From Microthyrium microscopicum (Eukaryota; Ascomycota; Dothideomycetes; Microthyriales; Microthyriaceae): a stretch of DNA of 64,000 nucleotides. Numbering within the stretch: the first letter of the stretch is position 1; each line of letters starts with the position of its first letter. The translations under genes and the position numbers were made by a program. A model generated the notes under the pieces. That model was not told where the DNA came from. It saw nothing but the letters and a program-made list of their open reading frames with translations, and did not search any database. Below, one piece after another: positions 12,284 through 26,200 of the stretch. The stretch spans positions 127,067-191,066 of the forward strand of contig MU004233.1 of assembly GCA_010405405.1 (NCBI GenBank), read 5' to 3'.

Positions 12284-13581
12284 GCCATTATGACTAGAGC
12301 GTGGGACTGTATTGGGAAAGGGCCAGAGAAGGGCTCGTGGGATTTGTAGATCTGAGATTCAGAGCGAGCGCGAGCGTTCGCATGTCGTGCAGGGATGGAC
12401 GTTGGAGGCAGGGGGGAAATGCGCAATCAAGTCTGGATGCACTGTGTGTGGAGAACCAGGGTGTGAAGTAATGTATAATATAACCAATGTGAGATAACCT
12501 AAATTCCAGGTAGCTTTTTTGACAGTCACCTTTTTCCATTGTGAGGCCATGGATTAATGATATGTTTGGCACGCTTTCACATTGTTTGTGAATCTGTGAT
12601 GTGTACGACTTGCTATGCTTTGGAATTTTGATAGCCAACAGTCCGTGAATTTGTATTCAAGAAGTGGTTCGTATGAGTCCAAGCGTAAAGTTGCTGCTTA
12701 GATGGAAATTGAATAATCCTAGGCAATCTAGATGACAGCTGACAAGTGGCAAACACGCAATTTCAGAAGGTAAGCCCTACGGCAGTCGGATAGTTTGATC
12801 TGTGGACTCAACCATTCTGCTCGAGCCCATTTGGCCCCAGCGAAAGACCAGAGAAAGCCCGACGAACTGTATTCTGGGTCCAGATATGGCCCTAAAACGA
12901 TAGATCTCTGATCTCCAAATTGCATCTTCTCAGGGACAAGGATCCGGGCATGCTATAAGGTTGGACAGTAGCCCACTACGGTGGAAAGTCGGATTGCTCC
13001 CGATTACGACACCCACATGCTCAGAGGGCTTGGTCACCATCGCAAAGTCTTCCCAAATAGGCAATATTGGGATAGTGAAAAGAGCAGACCGCATCTGTGT
13101 TATACATGTTTCGAGTATCCGCGGCCACGGCTCGGTGTGAGCGGGGAAACGTGGAAAGCAATAAACATGATGATCCAGTAAACGAATTGTCTATTTTTGA
13201 GATTGCGTGGGAGGATGGATCGCTGGAGAGCAAATCAGAGGTGATGTTAATGATTGACTGTCTGGCTGGATGGTCACTATACTCAACTTGGTACCCAAAA
13301 CATGCGAGGTAGCAAGGAGGAAACGATTATCAAAGGCTATACGTTTTCTGGAAAGCCATGCAGCGTGGAAAGGAGAAAGTTTGATTTCGAATTACAGTCC
13401 ATGGCTGCTGACAATTTGTCTTTACAAAGTCTAAACTGGGTATGGAACTCCTGGTACATGCCTTCCTGACAAGGGGTAATTCCTCGGAATAGATAGAAAC
13501 GAAGTGCAAAACTATATTGAATTCGTGGTCTCGTGCAAACATTCATGTGTCTGTTGAACAAGGTTGATGGCGTGTACATGA
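12284..13581. other. Gene-free spacer, convergent
   Basis: It lies between the 3' ends of the membrane-protein gene (+) and the coiled-coil gene (-). The short overlapping frames (60-114 codons) have no recognisable content. I see no repeat or RNA gene. Confidence 0.45.
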
Positions 13582-15712
13582 TTATGGCGGAGCCGGGTTA
13601 CTGGTAGGCGCCGTTGTCTGGCTCCCCGGTGCAGCGTTGTTGAACCATTGCGTGATTTGTCCTGGTATCCAGCTTTGTCGATTGTTGTTGTTCTTCTTCT
13701 GTTCCTCATTAAGTAGTCGAAGAGGTCGCATCTTGTTGCCGGATAACACTTGACGATCGTCTTTGCTGCCTAGACTACGCGGTGGGCTGGGTGTATCGAT
13801 GGATGGGCCATTGTCTGATGATTCACCACTACCGTTCAAGGCATCTAGAGCTTGCTTTCGAGCATTTTCCGAACCTGAGCCATCCACGGAGTTGGCAGAT
13901 GATGAGAGTCTGCGCTCGGATTCTGAGGCTGTCGTTGGTCTAGGTCCAGAAGGTACCCGGTTGAACATAAATGAGGCTCGTGGAGAGCCAATACCAGGGC
14001 GATTTCCCATAGGCATATCTTCCTGATCGCCTCCGCGGGTCATGTTGCTTACTACAGCCGCAGCACCAGGCATATATTCCCCACTAGTTTGCACACGTCG
14101 AGGCAGCGCCATGCTATGGCGTTGCGACTGATTGCGCTGTAGGGGAATACGTGGAGCTGTATCCGGGTCTTCAGTGACGCTAGGAGCAGTTCTTGCTGGC
14201 ACCATGGATTGAGGCCGTGGCCGTGATCGTGATCCTCCATATGCAATCGACTTGACTCTTTGCAAGACACCTTGCGGTTCAGCATCATCATTCTCTTGCT
14301 GGACAGGTGGCGGAGGTGGCAATGCCTTGTCTTTGGGAGGTGGTGGTGGTGCACCAGCGCCAGAGTCCGTAGGCACCGCTTCATCATCATTAGTGCTGAG
14401 AATGCTTTCGAATCCGCCTTGGTGCTGGAGGATGCGCTCAATAATCCTGTTGATATATAACGTCAAAGCTCTGTTTTCAGCTTTTTGTCGCTCAACTTCG
14501 AGCTCGAGACGGCGCGTATGGTCGCCATCCGTACTTGTTTCATCGTCCTCTGCAACAGCTGAGAGTTCATCAGCCAAAGACGCACCCAGTGCGCTGTGTG
14601 ACCCAAGGCGTCCATTTGCAGCATCCCCTGCCTTTTGTGTGAAATCTCCATTCAGTGTCTTCTCCATCAACAGCGTTTGGAAGCTCTCGTTTTCTTCCAT
14701 CAATCGGGCATTTGTGACACGTGCTTCCATAAGTGCTCTTTCTAAATCTTGGGCTCGTCCTCCTCCCTTGTTCTCAAGCTCCATCAACTTTATTTGAAGT
14801 TCAGCAAGCTCAAGTCTGAGCTCTTCAATGATCTTGTCCTTTTGCATCACCAGCTTGGAATTATTTCGGAACGAATTGTTGCGTGTTAAACTGGGCGGCG
14901 CAAAATGATTTGCATCAAGAGTTGGGGATGATGAACCTGTTGTTCAGTTAGTTGCCATTAAACACGTAAGGAAGCGAGCGCATCGTCAATGTGATAAAAA
15001 AATGTGTATGTTTTTCATCAAAAAGACATTGTAGTCGATTGAACACACCTTTAGAAAAGTCAGAATCGTTACCACTCAGCCCTTTGGATTCCTTTTGCGA
15101 CAACGAGTCTTTGAGTCGCTGTATGATGCTCTGGAGCTCTTCTTCACGCGCGTTCGTCACATCCTTCTCCTTCATCACAGCAGCTCTTTCCGACTCATAG
15201 ATCGTCTCCAGCTCGCGCTTCTGTTTGAGGAGATCGCGCTTCTCGTTCTCCAATATCTCCGCGCGCTCTTCATCTTCGTGCACCTTCTCCTCTAGCTTTG
15301 ATTGTTCCTTGGTCGCGTCATCAAGACGTGCTTGAAGCGCATCATTCTGCCGCTTAGCTTCCAGCGTGGCCTGTTCAGCCAGTTGCAGTTGTTCTTTCAA
15401 ATCAGCCATTGCAGACGCGACCTCTGCCCTTGATTCTTCGTCCTCGGATTCGTTTCGTTGCAAAGCCGAGTTTGGTTTCTTGACAGCCGCGCGGGCAGAA
15501 ATGGGGTTTCCAGCAGCGTTGCGCAAGGACCTTGATCGTCCGACCGAGGCAGCAGCGGACGAGTTTGCGGCGGCGCTTGGCTTGGAATTGGATTGTATGG
15601 TATGCGGCGAAGCTGGACGACGTGTATTTGAGGTGCCAGTTGGTGTTAGTCGGCCGGCGGAGGCGGAGGTGGCAGATAGGGGAGTCTTCTTAGGAGTTGT
15701 GTTTGATGCCAT
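13582..15712 (-). CDS. Coiled-coil, partly disordered structural protein
   Basis: Two exons (15049..15712 and 13582..14936) joined across a 112-bp intron give 672 aa. The ATG at 15712 (MASNTTPKKTPLS) is the first ATG in the frame. Residues about 1-95 are Ser/Thr/Ala/Pro-rich and basic. Residues about 95-215 form a charged heptad coiled coil (SKLEEKVHEDEERAEILENE). A second coil starts with KDKIIEELRLELAELQIKL and runs to about residue 320. A proline-rich tract (APPPPPKDKALPPPPP), a Ser/Arg-rich disordered region and a final RQSWIPGQITQWF motif follow. The layout resembles fungal proteins annotated 'M protein repeat', likely cytoskeletal or polarity scaffolds; the specific role is not known to me. 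Confidence 0.8.
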
Positions 15713-17011
15713 GGACACGGGTGCCTGCAGCAGTACAGGGAGATTGGCAGGCGATGGTAGAAGGGGGCAAGGTAAGGATTTGCGGGACCGAGCACGAGCT
15801 TGCTATAGGAGGTGAAATATATGTTCCGACAGAGAAAGTAGTGGAGTCATTTGATGTTAACTTAGGGATGCGGAGAGTTATGGTTGTTGTGTTGCTAACG
15901 GTTGAGAAGTTGATGTTGGATCCCCGTCATTCGCTGACAACTGACAACCTTAGGCCAGTGCAGTGCCACTTGAATCTAATCTCAATTCGGCAGTTGAATC
16001 CATATCGAACCTCAATTTAAGCGACTTCCATCTTGAACTTACTCCAAAGAACCGACCGCCATGAGATTGCGGCAATCCAACGTAAATATTATCTTAGATT
16101 CAGGTTCGCTTATATTGAAGCCATGAACTGAGTCCGTTTTGGGACAGTGTTTGTGGCTCTGTTACTGTTACAGAAGGCAGTGCTCTATTTTTGACATTTG
16201 TACCTGACCACCCGCTCTCCGCGTTACTGTACCTCTGTGTCTCTTAAGGTTGTCATCAGTGATTTCAAAAGTAGCTGAAATCTTGGTTTTCTGTCCCTTT
16301 GAAAACCATCTCATCTATTTCGGCATTACATCAGGATTTGCTCACAATACCTGATTCCGGACATAAAAGGTAGGGCAGCGGGCCTTTCACGCTCTCAAAT
16401 TAGGAGCATGGATAACGCGTCTAGAGTCACTATCTTCAAGAAAAACCGGTACCTATTCACGCGTCGCGCCATACACGAGTCCCTCATGGTTGTGTTTCAC
16501 GTGTTGTTGGGTTCACATTTCAACGACATCCCTATTTCTTCATTCCAAGGAGTTGAGATTGGATTCAGGTATTATTGGCAGAAACAAACAAATTGCTTGT
16601 TTATTTGATGCCCATTTCCTGGTATCCAGGCAACAGTTTTCTGCCCTGTAGCTCACAAATGGCGTGCAACTTTCGTTAGCCAAACCCCCAGAGAATCTGA
16701 CATTTATAGGCAGCAGTAACAAGTGCGTGAACATCTCGCTGGCTACTAAAGTAGAACTTCCTGGGTTCCAGAACCGTTCACGCACCATCTAGGGGAGTAT
16801 AGTGTACAGGTGAAGGTCGTTGCTAATGTTGATGATCCGCAATGATATTGGATCAAGTATCCATCAAAATGAGGTAAATGTTGTCGGTAATGCCTACGAA
16901 CAGTACGTGTTCACGCAAGCCTTTCGCGGTGTCTAGTGCCTTCAGCGGCCTAGTGGGCTAACAAAGTTCCGCTTCACTTTTTGAGAGCAAACAAAGTGTT
17001 TGGCCACCTTA
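15713..17011. other. Gene-free region between the coiled-coil gene and the AT island
   Basis: It should hold the promoter of the minus-strand coiled-coil gene. Normal base composition continues until about 17040, where composition changes sharply. Frames of 66-107 codons show nothing recognisable. A GTTCCGC at about 16967 is inverted relative to the GCGGAAC that begins the island at 17012. Confidence 0.45.
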
Positions 17012-17025
17012 GCGGAACCCTAGGT
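17012..17025 (+). repeat. Left terminal inverted repeat of the AT island
   Basis: GCGGAACCCTAGGT, preceded by TA. It pairs with 35306-35319 (one mismatch). CACACC-like short repeats follow immediately at 17030-17075. Confidence 0.6.
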
Positions 17026-17839
17026 ATCCGCACACCAACCTTACACCATGTTCACACCAAAAAATATTCCACACCATATAAATAAACACACTAAATAAAT
17101 ACAGTGTTTTAAAAACTTAATAGTATAGATTTAAACACGTATAGAAAATATAAAACAGTATATAAATTTTCTACACGGTATATTTTTAAAAACATAGTAT
17201 AAAAATAAGAGTCTAATTATATAGATTTAGATACTAATAATATAGAAATCTAAAGCAGTATAGGAATTCACATTTTATCTCTAGCTCTTCTAATCTACTC
17301 CTACTTAACCCTAAATACTAGCCTAATTACTACTAATTATTATAAACTAATTAAATAAATTAATTATTTATATTGCTTCTACTACTATACTAGATCTTAC
17401 AAAGTTTACAAACTATAATCTATTATATTCCAACTATCTAATTAAACTACTTACCTTACTACTCCCTCTACCTCTCTACTACTACAACTAAGCTAAGCTA
17501 AGCTAGCTAAATACAACGTTAGTCTTTAATCTATATACTAAGATTAACTAAAAATAATAGCGAAGGAGTAATAAGAGATAGTAAATTATATAACGTTTTA
17601 TAGAGAGAGAAAGTATATAACTATAATTACTAGAAGTTCTAATTAGTAGAGATCTTAATAAATTAAATACCTAAGGAATATAAAGATTAAGTTTAGTTTA
17701 ATACTAAGAACCATTAGAAGCTACCCTTAAGTTTAAGTACTTATAAATTAATATTAGCTAGTATTACTTTAACTACTATAGCTAAAAATGTAAGAAATAC
17801 ATCTAAAGCTAAGATATAGTTAGATTATATAAAGCTAAA

Positions 17840-18035
17840 AGACGTAATATCTATAGTATTAAGAAAAGGTACTTTTAACTTTATATCTAGACTTACTAAT
17901 CTTATAATATCTATAGTATTAAGAATTATAGGATGCTAAGTCTATTAATCTTATAATATCTATAGTGTTAATAATACTATAAAAGCTACTAATATTATTA
18001 TAATACTTATAGTATTAAGTAAAATAAGAGTATAA
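17840..18035. repeat. Short dispersed/tandem motif in the AT island
   Basis: A motif close to TAATATCTATAGTATTAAG recurs about four times within 200 bp (near 17850, 17910, 17957 and 18005) with small variations. It may be a degenerate tandem repeat or decayed coding repeat. Confidence 0.4.
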
Positions 18036-21000
18036 CCTAGTATATAAAGGGTTAGTAATAATTTATTTTAAGCTAGCTATAACTAACTTCTCTATACTAC
18101 TATAAGTACTTATTAGATAATAAGGTACCTATATTAGTTAATTTTAGCTTAATATAAGTAGACTTTATATATATATAACTTACTAGGAAAGTTATAAGTA
18201 TTATAATCTTTTATATAATATAAGAAAAGATAGGTTAGTATACTATAATCTAAGCCTTAAAAATTATTAACTATTAATAATACTACTATAATTTGCTAAA
18301 ACTATAAGTCTTAGCATATTATAGTTATTATAAGAGATAAGTATAGAAATTTAGTTATATAGTAGATAATAATAAACTAAGGAAGCTATAGGTCTTAGTA
18401 TATTATAGTAGAATTATTAATAATTAAGAAGTTATAAAGAGGCTAGGTAGAAATATTATATAGTATAGTGCACTAATATTAAGACTCTTTAGAAGAAGAT
18501 ACTCTACCTAATATATATAGTAAAGATATAATATATAGATAAACGTTAGTATAGATATAGAATAACTTATATAAAATTTAATAGTAGTAGTAAAAGGATA
18601 GCTAAGAGGGTAGAGAGATAGATAAACCTTTAGATATTTAAGGTTATATAGTATTATACGTAGTTCCTATTATCTAGTATTAGCTAAGACTAAATTAAAG
18701 ATAGTAGAGTAAGGATAATAGAATTATACCAAAATATAAGCACTATAATAAGAATAGGCTAAGCAACGAGAATAAGCTAAGGTAGTAGTTAGTAAGTAGT
18801 AATATAAATAGATATAAGATATAGAGGAATTAAGATTAGTATATAGCTTCTTACGTAGATATAAATTAGTTATTAGTAGCTTTTAAAGGATATTTAGATA
18901 GCTTAAGTATACTAAAAGATAAATCTATAATTTATTAATACGTTTTAGTAGTAGTACTTACCTTAATTCTTAGTATAAACCTTAATAGTATAGATTATAT
19001 TAAATTATTTATATAAGAGTAGGTAACTAATATATATATAATAATCTAAAGTAGATAAATAAGTTAAGGTAAGAGAGTATTAAGTAAGTAGATAATAAAA
19101 ATACTATACTATAAACCTATTTATATTAGACTAGTATCTATAGTAAAGGCTTACTATAGTATATACTTAAAGTTATATAAATTTAAAAATAGAGGTATAA
19201 TATACAATAATAAAGCTAAAGCTAAAAGCGTTAGAATCTAAAGTATAAGGTATTAAGTAAGAATAATATACTATAAAATAATAGTTAGTAGTAATAATAT
19301 TAATAAGTAAGGGTTTATAGTTCTTAAATTATTTAGATAAGAAGTTAAAGTAGGCAATAATAAATATCTAGATTAAGTTAATATTAAAGATCTACGTTAG
19401 TTAGTAACTAGGTTAATTAGTATCTAGTAGTAAGCTAAAAAAGTATATAAAGTAGTAGTTCTTTTATCTAAATATATATAGTAGGCTTTAGACCTTACTA
19501 GGTAGAAGAAATAGGCAAAGTATATTAAAGTAAACGTTTTAGTAGTAAATACTAAGTAAGTATTAATAATAATAGGTAGTAAGATATAAATATAAGTCTA
19601 ATTTAAGACATTAATTTAGAGAGAAAGACTAAGTATACTTATAGTTCTTATTAGGTGTATCTAGGAACTAGAATTTAAGGATAAACAAACTAGTAGACTA
19701 AAAATAGAGTAATAAAAAAAAGAGATAAATAGATAGAATAAGTAAGCTAGTAAGCTTAAAGAAGAGATATATAAAGGGCAAAGTAATAGTCTAATAGCGC
19801 TTCTATATGTAGGTTAAAGTATCTAAAGCTATAAATAGTACTATTTAATATCGTGTTAATATTCCTTACTCTTATAAAAACTTAATCTCTTAATTATTAT
19901 ATAAGAAGCAAGTACTAGTCTTTACTTAAGTCTTTTTAAGAAGACTTATATAATTACTAACTAACTTTTTAACTAGGATAATATATAACTTTTTTAGCTA
20001 AATTATAAGTAAACTAATTATAATAGTAGTATTACCTATCTTAAGTATAAAGAGATTAGTAATATAGTCTATACTAAAAAGCTTCTTATAAAGTATAACT
20101 ATAAAGAATACTTAATAAGTACTATAGTAAATACCTTAATAAGATATAATCTACTTAATATAGCTAATATAAATACTATTTTATATATACTTTATAAAAT
20201 CTTTCTAATTAAAAATAATATAATACTTAGAGATACTATAAATATTAGTTACTTAGTTATAAACTTATAATATAGATAGAATATAACTTATAAATTATTA
20301 TAGCTAAGCTAATGCTACTACTATAGGCTTTTAATAAAATCGTTAATCTAATACGTATAGTTAGTAGTATATATAGTAATAAGACTAGAGTAAGAGTAGC
20401 TAACTATCTTATTATCCTTAGTTACTAAACTAAGCTATTTTTTAGTATACTTAATAAGAATTTAATTTTAAATTATTATATTTAGATAGCTAGCATCTTA
20501 TATAATTAAAAAAAGCTTAGTATTAACATCTTTCTCTCTATACTCTAATTAAGGAAGAATTAACTTAAATAGAAGAGGATAATATTTATTAAAGTCTTAA
20601 ATAATCTTTATAATTTCTAAATTATTATTCTTATATCTATTAAGTATAATAGCGTAAATAATTTATAAGATTATATTAAGAAATAGTAAATCTTATTCTA
20701 GATTCTAAAAATTAGTAGTATAAATTAAATCCTTAAGAAATTTATATAAATCTTTACTAAATAGAGTAGAATTATTAGTAAGTAGGCTAAAGAAGCAAAT
20801 AGTATCCTTATAATATAAGCTAAAATATATATTAGAGTAGTACTAATTTATATAAAGTTATTAACCTTTAATTATCTCTAACTCTATAATATATCAAGTT
20901 AAACTAGTCTAAAGATTCTTACTAATATCTTATACTATAAGGTTTATTATAAAGTAAGTAGAAGTATTAAGTTATATTAAAAGCCTAATTAAAATAAGTA

Positions 21001-23059
21001 AAAATAGCTTACTTTATAGGTTATTCTCTATACTAATTGTACTAGCTTTAAGTAGAGTTTAAATTTAGTATATCCTTAAGATAGTTTAGCTTTACGTTAT
21101 AAAATATAAGCTATATATTTAACTAAGTAAAGAAGCTAATAATAGTAATAATTATATTAATAGTAGATAGTTTATAAATATAAGCTTTAAGTAGGCTATC
21201 TAGAGTAATAATAAACTTCTTTTAAATATACTTCTTAAAAAACTAAGTTTAGAGTATAACTAGAATAATAATTAACTAATAAGCATATTCTAAAAGTTAA
21301 TAGCTTCTAAGATAGTTAATTAGAGACTATAGCTAATACTATTTAAGAAGAAAAGAGAAGACTTATAATTTCTAAGTATACTTAGTTTTTATAAAAGAAG
21401 TAAAGATAAATTATAATAGAAGTTTATATATTATTTTTATAATACTACTATACTTAGAGTATACTAAGTCTAGTAAATAAGTAGAGATTAGATCTAAGGC
21501 TAAAGTAATATAAGTTATAAGATATCTAGTAAAGAAAAGTCTATTCTTATAAAAGAAGTTAACTTTAGCTAATTTTATTTATAAGCTATTTATTTTCTTA
21601 TAAGCCTTAAGAACCTTATAATAGTAGTTACCTATATAGACTATATTAAAGTTAAGTTCTTATTACTTCTTATTAGTAACCTTATAATATCAATAGCTAT
21701 AGATAGTAGTAGTTCTTATTATACTAGAATTCTTTTATTACTAAGGGAAGTCTATATAGAAGCTAATAATAAGAGTATATATAAATATATTAATACTATT
21801 AACCTTTATAACTACTCTCTAATTTATATTACGTATAGTATATAGAGTTTTATAAATATCTTTAAAGTTTAATCTATATAGACTAAATATAATAATTAAG
21901 ATATTAGCTTAATAAGATTATTCTTTAAAGTTAAAGCTACTAATAAAAGCGTATATACTTATAAGTAAATAATATATATTTTAATATAGACTAAAGCTAT
22001 TATTATAGAGCTAGATAGGAATAGATATAACTAGTATTAAAAATAAAATAAATTTAGCCTTAAGCTTAGTATAAAAGAAGTACTAGATTTTAAGCTCTAT
22101 ATAAATTAGATAAGATTTAAAGTAAGGCTAAAGCTTTTTATCTTTACCTATAATTTGCTAAATTATAAAGGTAGCTAATAATTAGAATATTAAATACTAA
22201 GAATATTTAGAACTAAAGTTATAGTCTATAGATACTTAATTATATCTAATTACCTAACTCTTAAGAATAAACTTATTATACTTATTATCTTTAATAAGAA
22301 ATAGCTTAGTAGTAGATGCATTAGCTAGGAAATCCTTAATACTAAAGTAATCTAGTATATTAGCCTTTTCTACTTATTAAATCTAAATAATAATATAGCC
22401 TTAAGGCCTAATATAGGTACGCTTTAAACGCTTATTAAGTCTAATTGCTACTATATAACTAATATAACCTTTAGTAGTAGAGAAACTATCTTTACTATAG
22501 TAAAGGCAAGATATATTATAATACTAGTAATAAATAAAGTCTAATAAAAAGACTAAATCTTCTTTATTACTCTAATAAAAGGTAAACTTACTAAAAGTAA
22601 TATAAATAAATAAAGACTAAGCTAAAGCTTTCTATAGCTTAACTAAATTATTAATAAAGTAACTTATACTTTTATAATATTTCTTATAAAGAGAAGGACA
22701 CTATAGAAAGCGCTTAAAATACTCCTATATATTATAGAAGTATAAGTACTTATCTTTAGCCTTTTCTTCCTCTTTCTTAAACTCTAATAATATTAGCTAA
22801 ACGTCTTATAATAAGGTAATTAGCTACTTTTAGATTTTAAGGTATAAAAGTTAGCTAGTTATATGCTCCTTTAGATAGCTAAGCAATTTTAGAAGATATT
22901 TAAGAAGTATATATAGTATAAAATATCTAATAAGTATATAAATAGTTAAATACTTCTTATAAAAGATTTTAGATAGAATATACTAAAGGCTAAGGCTAAT
23001 TTTAAACTCTAATAGCTAAAGCTTATTTTAGAGGTATAGTACGACCTTTAACTTATTAT

Positions 23060-23286
23060 TGTAATGATTCCTCTTTATAGGCTTTATAGTAGTATTATAA
23101 GAAAGATCTTGTTATAAGATTACGCGCTAGACCTAAGGGGGTTAGCGCGCTTAAGGATCTACTAAGCGAACTTACTTCCCTCGTAGATCTATAGCTCTTC
23201 TAAATCTTCTTCTCTTTCTCTCCTATTTGTAGATTCTAGAATATAATCTAATTATCTACTTGCTCTAAGTCTTATAGCTCGTTATA
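23060..23286 (+). repeat. 5' LTR
   Basis: 227 bp, same length as the copy at 30485-30711. It begins TGTAATGATT. A less AT-rich patch near 23125-23155, also present in the partner, helps the alignment. Differences from the partner are nearly all transitions. Confidence 0.85.
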
Positions 23287-26200
23287 TAATTTATAAACTA
23301 TTTAACTACCTATACGCTTATATTACGTACCTTAGAATTTATTTCTAAAAAAGCGTCTATATAGATTAATATCCTATACGTATAGTCTTAGACCCTATTA
23401 AAGATCCTTTATAGATTTACTAAATCTATTAGCCTTGCTAACTTTTTATCTAATTAGAGCATTAAGATTCTTTAATACTCTTTAACTTATTAATAGTCTA
23501 AACGTTAATTGCCTCTTATTCTTAGTTCTATAGAATACTAAAGTTTGTCTTCTATATTATTACTAAATATTTATAATTATACTTAATATACTTACTATTA
23601 AAATGCGCTAAATAAATAAGCGTTTCCTTCTAGTACTCTTCTTTATTATTTATAATTATAGCTAATAAGGCTCTTAACTAATAGACTTAAGTTAATAGCT
23701 ATATAGCTTGCTTACTATCTCTAATTACTTATACTTAGCTTAATAATTAGCGCCTATCTTTATCTCTTATATACTTACGTTATCTATCTCTATCGTATTA
23801 TCTCTTTGCTATATATACTAAGTATTAAAGTAGACCTAATATTTAAGATATAGTATAATTAGATACTACCTAGAAAGTAGTAAATTTAGTAGAGAGCATC
23901 TTAAGACTATTAAAATTATTAAAACTAGACTTAAGAGCATTATTAGAAGATAAAGATAAGTTAGAAAATGATTATCTATTAGAATAAGGCTATAAAGATA
24001 AAGAGACTAAAGTATTAGAAGACGTTCCTTAAAATACTAGTTAAATAACTTTACTAAACTAAATAAATATAGGAGATAACTAGTTGCTAGCTTCTTTTTA
24101 ACCTAATAATAATACTAGACTTTCTTTTAGAATATATAAATAGTTAATAAAACTACGTTAGTAAGCTAAAAGCTTTAGAGTACTATTTATATTAATATTT
24201 TACTATCTTATAATAATAGACTTTAATTAACTAGTTACTTTAACTATTAATAAGAATTCTCTAATTTTCTAAGTTACTTAAGTACGAAAGATACTTAGTA
24301 AAGAAGGTAATAAGCTAAAAGATATAGGAGTATACCTCTATTATAAAGAAAAGTAATTAGATCTCTATTATTACTCTTATTACTTAATTAAATTAGGTAT
24401 AGACCTAGAATATTTATTAAAAGAAGAGCTTATACTAAATAACTTAATTATATAGCTTTACGCCTCTTTATTAGCTTCTTAAATTATAGCCTACCTCTTT
24501 AAAATTAAGTAGAATATAAATACTTATAATATAAACTTAATCTATACTCTCTAGGAAGAAGCTCTAAAAGCTTAGAGAGAGATATAGGACTTAGCTAAAA
24601 CTAATAATAAATGCGTAAAGTAGATTACTTACCTTAAAGCGTAAATCTAAGATAATATTATTACTTTTAAGGAAATAGCAACTATTTACTAAAAGGTATA
24701 AGAATTATAATATAATAATAATCTACTTAAGGAAGTACTTACTACTTATGTTAATAAGATTAATAAATACTATAAAGCTCTATAGAAAAAGGTAGATAAA
24801 GCTACTATTTTTTAAGCCTAGGTTAACGCCCTTTAAAAGAAACCCTTAGCTATTAAGGTAACTAATTCCTATTTTAATTATAATAAGTTAGTAGATAATA
24901 ATCTATTTTACTAAACTTCCTTAGCTTAAAATATAGACTAACCTAACTTAAATATATTTCTAAGGGTACTAGACTTATATTAAATTATTTTTTTCTTTAA
25001 CTTTAACTTAGTTAGTAGCGCTTCTCTTCTTAAAGTATAGAGTAATAAGCCTTTACTTTTTTTAAGGAAAGATAAGTAAAAGTATTACGCTTAGAAAGGT
25101 AAGGTACTAGATTACTTAGATAATAATACTTAAGTCTACCTTATTAAAGCCTTTAAGATCTAAGTTATTTAAAGAGTAATAAAGAATTAAGCGTTTAGTA
25201 CTATTAATAAGTAGAGTAACTATAAGTTAACTAACTTATATTTATTTATTATAAAAATATAGTCTAATTTAGATTATAAATATAGTATTAAGGATAGCTA
25301 TATTACTACTAAAACCTAGCTTAAAAGTTAAGAAGCTATAATAAAGCTTATTAAGAAACTTAAAGAGTTTTTAGCCTACTTCTTAGAAAATTTATATAAA
25401 GCTAAGCTAAGTAATTAAGATAAGATTATTAAAATATAACCTCTCTTACTTTTAAAGTTTATAAAGAGAGTACTCTTTATAGAATTAAAGACTTTTACTA
25501 ACTTCTTAGAAAGCTTATATACTATAGTTTATTATATTAAATATATTTTCTCTATAAATCTATATAGCTATAATAATAATAATTATCTAGTAGCTAAAGA
25601 TAGTAGATAGAAGCCTAAATATAACTATTCTTTAGAAATTTATAATACGTTAAAGGTAGATAACTACTATATAAAATATAGCAAAAAGGGTTATAGCTAC
25701 TAATAAAATAAAGCACTATATAAAGATAGAGATACTTTATTAAATATTAAGATATAACTAAAGGTTATAGCTATTATTATAAAGTTTATTATTATCTATA
25801 ATTAAATTACTACTTAATCTCCTTAGTTCCTAATTATAAAAGATAATTATAATAAGTATAATTATAGTAATAATATAGAAAACTAAAAGCTCCTTTATAG
25901 AGACGCGTAAAGAAGCTAAATAAGTAAGAAGTATATAATTAGTAATAAAAGAAGAATAAACTTAACTCTAAGCTAGTTCTCTCTAAAGAATAAATCTAAT
26001 ATAAGGTTAATAAAACTATCTAATACCTAGAAGGTAATCTCTAATAAGCATTATTCTTAGAGCCTATTATATTTAATAATACTAAGCTAGCTATTATTAA
26101 GATATCCCTTATCTTTATAATATATAATTTCTACTCTTAAGAAGTAGCTATTATACTTATAGTAAGTAATTAGTAGACTACTTATAGTATTATATTCTCT

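Noticed and set aside
16966-17021. Hairpin GTTCCGC ... GCGGAAC at the left island edge
   Set aside because: Seven-bp arms 40 bp apart are weak. The longer match to the right end of the island explains the GCGGAAC better.
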